Of a stretch of 12,912 nucleotides of DNA, positions 7,199 through 12,696 are shown piece after piece. The DNA is taken from positions 1 through 12,912 of the forward strand of contig JASFRI010000078.1 of the NCBI GenBank assembly GCA_050115015.1, in the 5' to 3' direction. The stretch is from JASFRI01 sp050115015. Its GTDB lineage: Bacteria; Acidobacteriota; Polarisedimenticolia; CBDVAL01. The position numbers were made by a program, and so were the translations under genes. The notes beneath the pieces are model-generated. The model was given only the letters and a program-made list of their open reading frames with translations, was not told the origin of the DNA and searched no databases. Numbering within the stretch: the first letter of the stretch is position 1; each line of letters opens with the position of its first letter.

Positions 7199-7903
7199 TC
7201 AGTGTTCCAGGACAATCAGCACCACCCCCAGCAGGGCGATGATCAGGCCGCTGAGGACCTCGCCGTAGCGATCCAGGAATCCGAGCCGGATACGGTGGAT
7301 ACCCCGGTACCCGAGGGTGGTCGCCGCCACCAGCACCGCGATGCTCGTGACGGCGAAGGAGGTCCCCACCCAGAAGATCGACCATCCGCCGTCCGCGATG
7401 GTGCCGAACATGAGGGGGATGGCCAGCACGCACGGGTTCAGCCCGACCACCACCGCGAGCGTCACCGCCCCCAGGTTCCGGTTTCCCAGGTGGCGGGAGA
7501 AGATGTGCCGCGGGCTCGGTCCGCTCTCCTGGCCACCGTAGTCCTCCACCGGATGGTGCTCGCCGTGGCCGGGAAAGTAATGCTGGTGCCGCCCCCCGCC
7601 CACCAGGAAGAAGAGCGTGTAGACCAGCCCGAAGAACAGCAGCCCGATCCCCGCGAGGCGCTCGAGCCCCTCCCCCACGCTGAGGACGAACTCCCGACCC
7701 AGGAACACGGCCAGGATCCCCAGGCCCAGCGAGAGGGTCACGTGGAAGATCGCCGACAGCATCGTGGTCAGGAAGGTCTTGCGCAGGCTCCAGCCCTGCG
7801 AGCGGGCCACGAGGACGAAGGGGAGCCAGTGGTCGGGGATCAGCGTGTGGAACAGCGCGGTCGCGCCGGCGGTAACGACGAGTAGATAGGTCGTCTCCCC
7901 CAC
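7199..7903 (-). CDS. HoxN/NicO-like nickel/cobalt-type membrane transporter (LysE-like superfamily)
   Basis: 234-residue polytopic membrane protein. The first helix carries HTLIPDH (19-25), matching the HxxxxDH metal-binding signature of nickel/cobalt permeases (NiCoT, RcnA, UreH-like). Helix 2 contains SAIFHVTLSLGLG with His54, like the second conserved His of that family. A cytoplasmic/periplasmic loop (about 105-140) is histidine-rich, with seven His (H106, H108, H113, H116, H117, H133, H138). Helix 4 has GLNPCVLAIPL (154-164), like the GLxPC signature of NicO/DsbD-type members. About six membrane segments are visible. The start is GTG at 7903, about 9 nt after an extended -10 box and with no Shine-Dalgarno upstream, so translation may be leaderless. 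Import versus efflux and the metal cannot be told from sequence; a Pro-Cys in the GLNPC motif also recalls CcdA/SafE-like thiol or sulfur transporters. Confidence 0.82.
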   Translation of the reverse strand: MGETTYLLVVTAGATALFHTLIPDHWLPFVLVARSQGWSLRKTFLTTMLSAIFHVTLSLGLGILAVFLGREFVLSVGEGLERLAGIGLLFFGLVYTLFFLVGGGRHQHYFPGHGEHHPVEDYGGQESGPSPRHIFSRHLGNRNLGAVTLAVVVGLNPCVLAIPLMFGTIADGGWSIFWVGTSFAVTSIAVLVAATTLGYRGIHRIRLGFLDRYGEVLSGLIIALLGVVLIVLEH

Positions 7904-7917
7904 GGCCGGGGAGTATA
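7904..7917 (-). promoter_or_regulatory. Extended -10 promoter of the metal transporter, predicted leaderless transcript
   Basis: On the minus strand TGC-TATACT (hexamer 7917 to 7912) is a perfect extended -10 (TGn) with 5 of 6 bases of TATAAT. It stands in otherwise very GC-rich DNA. The -35 region is poor, as is usual for extended -10 promoters. The expected start of transcription (7 nt downstream) falls at or 1-2 bases before the GTG at 7903. Confidence 0.6.
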
Positions 7918-7938
7918 GCAGAGGTCCGGGCTGGAGAA

Positions 7939-7952
7939 GCTCTAGCTAGAGC
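7939..7952. promoter_or_regulatory. 14-bp perfect palindrome upstream of the transporter promoter, possible operator
   Basis: GCTCTAGCTAGAGC is a perfect inverted repeat centred about 40 bp upstream of the predicted transporter start of transcription, covering the -35 position. It contains the TAG stop of the preceding small gene. Its AT-rich CTAG core is unusual for this GC-rich DNA, where CTAG is normally rare. It could be a dimeric regulator site, or the stem of an RNA hairpin ending the upstream transcript; no U-tract follows it. Confidence 0.4.
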
Positions 7953-8212
7953 AGCTGGCGGAAGCGCTCGGCGATCACGCGGTCGAACCGCGGCCGGTAC
8001 AGGAGGTCGTAGGCCTCCTCGCGGCCCGGGAAGAGGGCGAGCATCGCCCGCCGCGTGCCGGCCACCAGGCGCATCGCCTCGGCGAGCTGCAGGTCCGGCT
8101 GCTGGTAGAGCACGTTGACGGTCAGATCGGACAGGAAGCGGACCCACCGCAGCCGGCGGCGCTCCTCGGCGATCTCCTCGTCGGTGGCGACACCCTCTGC
8201 ACGCTCGGTCAA
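7946..8212 (-). CDS. Uncharacterised 88-residue protein
   Basis: I do not recognise a named family. From a TTG at 8212 the product is 88 residues, highly charged at the start (TERAEGVATDEEIAEERRRLRWVRFL) and then mostly helical: SDLTVNVLYQQPDLQLAEAMRLVAG, TRRAMLALFPGREEAYDLLYRPRFDRVIAERF. There is no signal peptide, membrane helix or Cys cluster, so it is cytosolic. The frame is open up to a TTG at 8290, but a promoter (-35 at 8290-8285, -10 at 8267-8262) lies inside that extension. Transcription would therefore start near 8255, and TTG 8212 (preceded by GGGGG, 4 nt spacing) is the first plausible start after it. It sits between pabB and the transporter on the same strand, with its stop inside the palindrome of the transporter promoter. 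Its sequence has clear protein character (mixed, non-repetitive composition), unlike the overlapping shadow frames. Confidence 0.65.
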   Translation of the reverse strand: MTERAEGVATDEEIAEERRRLRWVRFLSDLTVNVLYQQPDLQLAEAMRLVAGTRRAMLALFPGREEAYDLLYRPRFDRVIAERFRQLL

Positions 8213-8261
8213 CGGGCCCCCGCTGCCGGGACGGCCTCCGGGCTCCCGGCGTTCCGCCGGG

Positions 8262-8290
8262 AATATAGGCCGCGACGGGAGGGCGCGCAA
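8262..8290 (-). promoter_or_regulatory. Sigma-70 type promoter of the 88-residue protein gene
   Basis: TTGCGC (8290 to 8285), a 17-bp spacer, and TATATT (8267 to 8262). The -10 matches 5 of 6 bases and the -35 has the TTG core (3 of 6), at ideal spacing. It lies just past the pabB stop, so the small gene and perhaps its downstream neighbours can be expressed independently of the folate genes. Predicted leader of about 43 nt to the TTG start. Confidence 0.5.
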
Positions 8291-8308
8291 TCCGGCGGCG
8301 ACGGCGCC

Positions 8309-9703
8309 TCAGGGATGGGACGGGGCCGGCTCGCCGGCGACCGCCGCGTCGCCCCCCAGTACCTGCAGGAGCGCGCGCGCCTTCAGCAGGCTCTCCTCGT
8401 ACTCCGATTCCGGCTCCGACTCCGCCACGACGCCACCCCCGACGTGGAAGCGGGCGGTGGAGCCCTGCAGCAGGATCGTGCGGATCACCACGCTCAGGTC
8501 GAGCCTTCCGTCGAACGAGAGGTAACCGAGCCCCCCGGCGTAGGGCCCCCGCGCCACCGGCTCCAGCCGGTGCAGGATCTCCATCGCCCGGATCTTCGGG
8601 GCACCGGTCATGGAACCCGGCGGGAACAGGGCACGGAGCAGATCCGCCACACCATGGGACGGCGCCAGCCGCCCCCGCACCGTCGAGACCAGGTGATGGA
8701 GGGTGGCGTAGGTCTCCGCCTCGGCGAGCGCCGGAACGTGGACGGTGCCGGGGACGCAGACCCGGTGCAGGTCGTTGCGCACCAGGTCGACGATCATCAC
8801 GTTCTCCGCCCGGTCCTTCGGGCTCCCGCGCAGCGCCTCCCGCAGCTCCCGGTCGCGGCGGGGGTCCGGGCCCCGGCGGATCGTCCCCTTGATCGGACGG
8901 CTCTCGGCCTCGTCCCCGACCAGCGCCACGAAGCGCTCCGGCGAGGCCGAGAGCAGCTGCCAGGTACCGCCGTCCAGGAAGGCCGCGTGCGGGGCCCGGC
9001 TGCACCGCTGCAGCCGGCAGAACGTCGGGATCGGGGCCGGCTCCGGCAGGTCCAGCACGATCCTCTGGGTGAGGTTCGCCTGGTGGATGTCCCCACGCCG
9101 GATGTGCTCCAGGATGCGGCCCACGGCGCGCAGGTACGCCGGGCGGGGGAGGCTGGAGCGCAGCCCCGTGCCGGCACCGACGGCGCCGGCAACCGCGGTC
9201 GGCGTCCCGGCCGCGAGGCGCCGCATCGCCTCCAGCTGCCGTGCCGCCCGCCGGGCCCGGGCCGCGCCGCCGGCCTCCGGCCAGCCCGTGGCCACCGCGT
9301 GCAGCTCTCCGGAGCTGCCGTCGTGCACCAGCGCCGCCCCGTACGCGGCGAACCACGCCATGGGAAGCTCCCCCGGCTCCCGGACGGGGACATCCTCCAC
9401 GAACCGCAGGCACTCGTACCCCAGGAAGCCCACCAGCCCACCCACGAACGGGAGGGGCGGACAGGGATGGACCGGGGTGCGCGCCGCGAGCGCGGCGAGG
9501 GCGCGGAACGGGTCCTCTCCCGGCGCCGGCGTCCACACGTGGAAAGGCTCCCAGCCCATCACCGTCCAGCGCCCGGGCGGACCGCCGCTGAGCAGCAGGA
9601 AGGGATGCTGCCGTCCCGCCGCGCGACGGAGGAGATCGAGGGGATCGCCCTGCCAGGGCAGGCGCTCGACGCGCGCTTCAGCGGGCGGGACCGAGCTCGT
9701 CAT
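8309..9703 (-). CDS. pabB: Aminodeoxychorismate synthase component I
   Basis: 464 residues, full length for the family. It converts chorismate plus ammonia (normally supplied by the PabA glutamine amidotransferase) to 4-amino-4-deoxychorismate on the way to p-aminobenzoate and folate; cytosolic. Chorismate-binding motifs are intact: GDIHQANLTQR (204-214), PIKGT (270-274), DLVRNDLHRV (306-315) and FPPGSMTGAPK (360-370). Lys272 of PIKGT is diagnostic: PabB uses this Lys as nucleophile, while anthranilate synthase (TrpE) has Ala there. GYECLR and FVGGLVGFLGYE (86-99) mark the N-terminal domain. The ATG at 9703 lies 26 bp inside the end of pabC, so the two are translationally coupled. No pabA is in the window; it may be elsewhere or shared with trpG. 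Confidence 0.95.
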   Translation of the reverse strand: MTSSVPPAEARVERLPWQGDPLDLLRRAAGRQHPFLLLSGGPPGRWTVMGWEPFHVWTPAPGEDPFRALAALAARTPVHPCPPLPFVGGLVGFLGYECLRFVEDVPVREPGELPMAWFAAYGAALVHDGSSGELHAVATGWPEAGGAARARRAARQLEAMRRLAAGTPTAVAGAVGAGTGLRSSLPRPAYLRAVGRILEHIRRGDIHQANLTQRIVLDLPEPAPIPTFCRLQRCSRAPHAAFLDGGTWQLLSASPERFVALVGDEAESRPIKGTIRRGPDPRRDRELREALRGSPKDRAENVMIVDLVRNDLHRVCVPGTVHVPALAEAETYATLHHLVSTVRGRLAPSHGVADLLRALFPPGSMTGAPKIRAMEILHRLEPVARGPYAGGLGYLSFDGRLDLSVVIRTILLQGSTARFHVGGGVVAESEPESEYEESLLKARALLQVLGGDAAVAGEPAPSHP

Positions 9704-10532
9704 CCAGGGCCTGACGGTACGCCCGTGCGAGGCGGAGGGTCCGCGGCCCCGGACGCCCGTCCCCCACCGGGGCTCCGTCCAGGGAGATCACCGGCAGCAC
9801 CCCGATCCCCGTGGAGGTCAGGAAGATCTCCTCGCTTTGCCGCAGGCTCTCCTCCCCGATCGCCCCGACCCGCACGTTTCCCGGATGGTGGCGGGCCGCC
9901 ATCTCCAGGACGACGCCGCGGGTGATGCCCACAAGCACGCCGGATTTCTCCGGGGGCGTCGCCAGAACGCCGCCGCGGACGGTGAACACGTTGGCCATGG
10001 ATGCCTCGCACACCTCGCCGACCTGGTTCAAGACGATCGTCTCGAAGAAGCCCGCGGCCCGCGCCGCGCGCCGCAGCAGGAGGTTCTCCAGGTAGGCGCA
10101 CGTCTTGGCCCGGGACAGGGGCGCGCGCGGATCCCGCCGGTGCGCCGCCACGGAGACGGCCACCGCGGTCTCCCCCGGCGGCTCGAACGGGGACGTCTCC
10201 ATCACCAGGACCGGGGTCCCCCGGGCGCCGTCGAGGCCGCCGTCCCCGGGGCCCGCCTGGACCCGCAGCCGGGCCTCCGGGTGGCCGGAGGCCTCGAGGA
10301 CCCGCTCCACGAATGCCGCCAGATCGCCCTCGGTCCACGGGAGGTCCCAGCCGATCACCGCGGCGGAGGCGCGCAGGCGCCGCAGGTGCTGCTCCAGCCG
10401 GAAGGCGCGACGGCCCCGGGCGCGAAGCGTCTCGAACACCCCCTCGCCGTGCCGGAAGGTCGCGTTGCGGACCGGCACCCGGGCCTCGGAGGCCGGCACC
10501 AGCCGGCCATCGATCAGGATCTGCGCCTCCAT
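9678..10532 (-). CDS. pabC: Class IV aminotransferase-fold PLP enzyme, probable aminodeoxychorismate lyase
   Basis: 284 residues. It probably cleaves 4-amino-4-deoxychorismate to p-aminobenzoate and pyruvate, completing the pathway begun by the adjacent pabB. Fold-type IV PLP features: RHGEGVFETLR (27-37), PLP lysine K143 in SRAKTCAYLEN, GEVCEASMANVF (172-183) with E176, GVLVGITRGVVLEMA (198-212) for phosphate binding, and EIFLTSTGIGVLPV (235-248). Branched-chain and D-amino acid aminotransferases share this fold, so the assignment to PabC rests largely on the 26-bp overlap with pabB. It follows rny after 90 bp. The Shine-Dalgarno AGGAG (10549 to 10545) is 12 nt from the ATG, longer than usual, and the intervening bases contain the palindrome CGGGATCCCG, which if folded would shorten the gap. 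Confidence 0.85.
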   Translation of the reverse strand: MEAQILIDGRLVPASEARVPVRNATFRHGEGVFETLRARGRRAFRLEQHLRRLRASAAVIGWDLPWTEGDLAAFVERVLEASGHPEARLRVQAGPGDGGLDGARGTPVLVMETSPFEPPGETAVAVSVAAHRRDPRAPLSRAKTCAYLENLLLRRAARAAGFFETIVLNQVGEVCEASMANVFTVRGGVLATPPEKSGVLVGITRGVVLEMAARHHPGNVRVGAIGEESLRQSEEIFLTSTGIGVLPVISLDGAPVGDGRPGPRTLRLARAYRQALDDELGPAR

Positions 10533-10622
10533 GTCGGGATCCCGCTCCTATCGCCGGGCGCCGCGGCGCGTGGGCGCGGAAGACGCCCTGCCCTCCAGCC
10601 GTCCGGGCCGCCCGGCACCGGC

Positions 10623-12188
10623 TCAGCGGGCGTAGTCCACAGCCCGCATTTCCCGGATCACGGTGACCTTGATCTTGCCCGGATACTCCATCTGGGACTG
10701 GATCTGCTGGGCGATCTCCGCGGCCAGCATCGACGCCCGGGCATCGTCCACCTCGGCGTGCTGGGCGATCACCCGGATCTCCCGCCCTGCCTGGATCGCG
10801 TAGGAGTGCTCCACGCCCTCCATGGAGTTGGCGAGACCCTCCAGCTTCTCGATGCGCTGGGCGAAGTCCGTGACGGTGCGCCGGCGCGCGCCGGGGCGCG
10901 AGCCGGAGATGGCGTCGGCGGCGGAGACCAGGACCGAGATGGGCGAGATCACCTCCACGTCCTCGTGGTGGGACGCGATCGCGTTCACGACGATCTCCGG
11001 CTCGTGGTATTTCTTGGCGATCTCCATCCCGATCTCGGGATGGGTCCCCTCGCGCTCGTAGTCGATGGCCTTGCCGATGTCGTGCAGCAGGCCGGCGCGC
11101 AGCGCGATCTTCTCGTCCAGCCCCAGTTCGGCGGCCATCATCGCCGTCAGGTGTGCCACCTCGATGGAATGTTCGAGGACGTTCTGGCCGTACGACGTCC
11201 GGTACTTCAGGCGCCCGAGCAGCCGGCAGATCTCCGTGTGAACCTCCCGGATGCCCAGCTCGCGGAGGGTCTGCTCCCCGACCTTCTGGATGTGCTTGAT
11301 CATCCAGCGCTTCTGCTCGTCGATCACCTCGTCGATCCGACGCGGGTTGATGTTCCCCTCCTTGATCAGCTTCTCGAGGCCGAGGCGGGCGATCTCCCGC
11401 TTGATCGGGTTGAACCCCGAGAGCACGACGGAATCGGGCGACTCGTCGACGATGAGCTGCATGCCGGTGGCCTTCTCGAAGGCGCGGATGTTCTTCCCCT
11501 CGTGTCCGATCAGACGTCCCTTGATCTTCTCGGTCGGCAGCTTCACGGTGCTGACGGTGCGGAAGCCGGTGATCTCGGAGGCGGATCGCTCGATGGCCAG
11601 CGAGATGATCCGGGTCGCCTCCCGGTCCGCCACCTCCCGGGCCTCGTCCCGGATCTCCTTCGCGATCCGCGCGGCCTCGTAGCGGGCCTCGCTCCGCAGC
11701 TTGTTCAGCAGGAGCTTCTTGGCCTCGTCCCGGCCCAGGCCCGCGACCCGCTCGAGGCGCGTCACGTACTCATCGCGACTGCGCTCGAGCTCCTCGCGGA
11801 GGCTGGCAACCTGCTCGTGCTCCTTGCGGACGGCGGCCTCCCGGGAGTCCAGCCGGGCCTGCACCTTGCGCTGACCCGTCTCCTGATCCCGGACCCGGTC
11901 CTCCCGCGCGTCGAGCAGCCGTTCCCGCTCCTCGAGCTCGGCGAGACGGCGGGCCGCCCCCTCCTCGAGCTCGCCGCGGCGGCGATCCACCTGCTCCCGC
12001 GCGGCCAGCAGCATCGTCCGGTGCTGCTCCTCCGCCTCGCGGCGGGCCTGCCGGAGCAGCCCGGCGGACTCCTTTCGGGCGCGATCGAGGGTCTCCCGGC
12101 TCGCGTGGCGCACCAGGAAGAAGGCCACGGTCGCGCCGACGAGCCCGCCGGCGATCCCGCTCACGGCGAGAAGGGTGATGCTGTCCAT
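10623..12188 (-). CDS. rny: Ribonuclease Y
   Basis: 521 residues, normal length. Membrane-anchored endoribonuclease that starts decay and processing of many mRNAs. Layout: an N-terminal membrane helix (about 4-26); a long charged coiled coil (about 30-200) rich in Arg/Glu; a KH RNA-binding domain with GRLIGHEGKN (224-233) and VVLSGFNPIKRE (254-265); then an HD catalytic domain with LGRLKYRTSYGQNVLEHSIEVAHL (324-347, including H340), LLHDIGKAID (367-376, HD at 369-370), ASHHEDVE (405-412) and AADA (423-426); and a C-terminal YPGKIKVTVIREMRAVDYA. All catalytic positions look intact. A strong Shine-Dalgarno (GGGAGGAA) precedes the ATG by about 7 nt. It is separated from moaE by 508 bp that hold a strong promoter and a 6S-like RNA. 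pabC follows 90 bp downstream. Confidence 0.97.
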   Translation of the reverse strand: MDSITLLAVSGIAGGLVGATVAFFLVRHASRETLDRARKESAGLLRQARREAEEQHRTMLLAAREQVDRRRGELEEGAARRLAELEERERLLDAREDRVRDQETGQRKVQARLDSREAAVRKEHEQVASLREELERSRDEYVTRLERVAGLGRDEAKKLLLNKLRSEARYEAARIAKEIRDEAREVADREATRIISLAIERSASEITGFRTVSTVKLPTEKIKGRLIGHEGKNIRAFEKATGMQLIVDESPDSVVLSGFNPIKREIARLGLEKLIKEGNINPRRIDEVIDEQKRWMIKHIQKVGEQTLRELGIREVHTEICRLLGRLKYRTSYGQNVLEHSIEVAHLTAMMAAELGLDEKIALRAGLLHDIGKAIDYEREGTHPEIGMEIAKKYHEPEIVVNAIASHHEDVEVISPISVLVSAADAISGSRPGARRRTVTDFAQRIEKLEGLANSMEGVEHSYAIQAGREIRVIAQHAEVDDARASMLAAEIAQQIQSQMEYPGKIKVTVIREMRAVDYAR

Positions 12189-12358
12189 GCGCGTTCCTCC
12201 CGGGGCGGGAGACAGGGCGGCATGGACCGGCCGGCCGCAGGTGCGTGGCGCCCTCCGGGGGGCTCAGTCGCCTGCAGGGGCTCCGGCTCGATCCCCGATC
12301 CGGGGGGAGCGAGGGGAAAGGCTCACGTCCGCGGAAGGTCCATCCCCCGCGGGCGGCC
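12189..12358 (-). other. Leader between the 6S-like RNA and rny
   Basis: 170 bp of very GC-rich DNA with no promoter-like AT patch, so rny probably depends on the promoter at 12607-12579. One strong hairpin is visible in the minus-strand RNA at 12352 to 12329 (CCGCGG arms extended by G-U and G-C pairs to 9 bp, 6-nt loop), directly after the 6S-like element, and could end or protect the small RNA. No long U-tract follows it. No supported reading frame is present. Confidence 0.4.
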
Positions 12359-12574
12359 GGTGGGCACGATCACCGGGCCACGAGCGCCCGGCATCCGGAG
12401 AGCCGGACCCGGGCGAATGCGGGGTCCGGTTGCCTGTTCTGCTATACAACGCCGATTCCTCGGTCTTCCTGGAGTATTCAGGTGCCGCCCGGCCCCCGAG
12501 GTCTCGTGCCGCTGCGACGATGCCGCGGCGCGCCCGGCTCTCGTGGTCGGTCGTTGGAGGCCGTGCCCCCACCT
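12359..12574 (-). ncRNA. ssrS: Candidate 6S-like structured RNA upstream of rny
   Basis: Starts at a strong promoter and lacks protein character. Read as minus-strand RNA it can fold into one long rod. Pairings, outermost first: 12573-12563 with 12367-12359 (9 bp, 2-nt bulge); 12551-12548 with 12375-12372 (4 bp); 12546-12540 with 12384-12378 (7 bp); 12525-12519 with 12395-12389 (7 bp); 12515-12510 with 12451-12446 (6 bp, two G-U); 12501-12496 with 12463-12458 (6 bp); and an apical hairpin 12482-12479 with 12471-12468. In the 3' strand of the central region an extra 8-bp hairpin forms (12429-12422 with 12410-12403). A long rod with a central bubble, a side hairpin in its 3' strand and a length near 180-220 nt is the 6S RNA plan, which mimics an open promoter and binds RNA polymerase. 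6S genes are known next to zapA and related loci; that a 6S gene also occurs beside rny is my recollection. High GC content makes chance pairings easier, so this is a candidate. Confidence 0.45.
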
Positions 12575-12578
12575 CGAA

Positions 12579-12607
12579 AGTATACGGGACCCGCGCCGGC
12601 CGGTCAA
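12579..12607 (-). promoter_or_regulatory. Strong sigma-70 type promoter for the 6S-like RNA and rny
   Basis: TTGACC (12607 to 12602), an exactly 17-bp spacer, and TATACT (12584 to 12579), 5 of 6 matches for each hexamer. This is the best promoter in the window. Predicted start of transcription near 12574-12572. It lies between the moaE stop and the structured RNA, about 390 nt upstream of the rny start codon, so rny would have a long leader or be expressed by read-through past the small RNA. Confidence 0.75.
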
Positions 12608-12676
12608 GCGTAAACCCTTCAAGGGGCGGGAATTCCATGCATCGTGTCGGCGGGCGTCCAGCCCCGGTCCGCCTCG

Positions 12677-12694
12677 CGCGCCGGAAGCGGCGCG
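12677..12694 (-). terminator. Hairpin just after moaE, possible transcript end
   Basis: CGCGCCG and CGGCGCG form a perfect 7-bp stem with a 4-nt loop (CUUC in the minus-strand RNA), beginning 3 bp beyond the moaE TGA. There is no following U-tract, so it may act as a weak or factor-assisted terminator or as a 3' end stabiliser. Confidence 0.35.
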
Positions 12695-12696
12695 GA

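Noticed and set aside
8213..8290. Upstream TTG start at 8290 for the small protein
   Set aside because: The TTG is part of a -35 box and a TATATT -10 lies inside the extension, so it would be upstream of the transcription start; the extension is Pro/Arg/Gly-rich and unlike the rest of the protein.
6531..9536. 1001-codon open frame on the minus strand
   Set aside because: It runs out of frame through the barrel, transporter, 88-residue and pabB genes, all of which have recognisable products in other frames. Its composition is Gly/Arg/Ala/Pro-rich with no motifs, as expected from GC-rich third positions.
8315..9925. 536-codon open frame on the plus strand
   Set aside because: Antisense to pabB and pabC, whose catalytic motifs are intact; no independent protein features.
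12403..12429. 8-bp hairpin as a plus-strand intrinsic terminator
   Set aside because: No plus-strand gene leads into it and the following T content is weak; it fits better as a side hairpin of the minus-strand RNA.
12359..12574. RNase P RNA, tmRNA, SRP RNA or a riboswitch in the rny upstream region
   Set aside because: The conserved RNase P core, the SRP GGAAGCAGC-type loop and tmRNA ends are absent, and no riboswitch core I know is visible.
12264..12638. Overlapping frames of about 100-124 codons upstream of rny on both strands
   Set aside because: They cross the promoter and structured RNA, are Arg/Pro/Gly-rich and show no protein motif or ribosome site.
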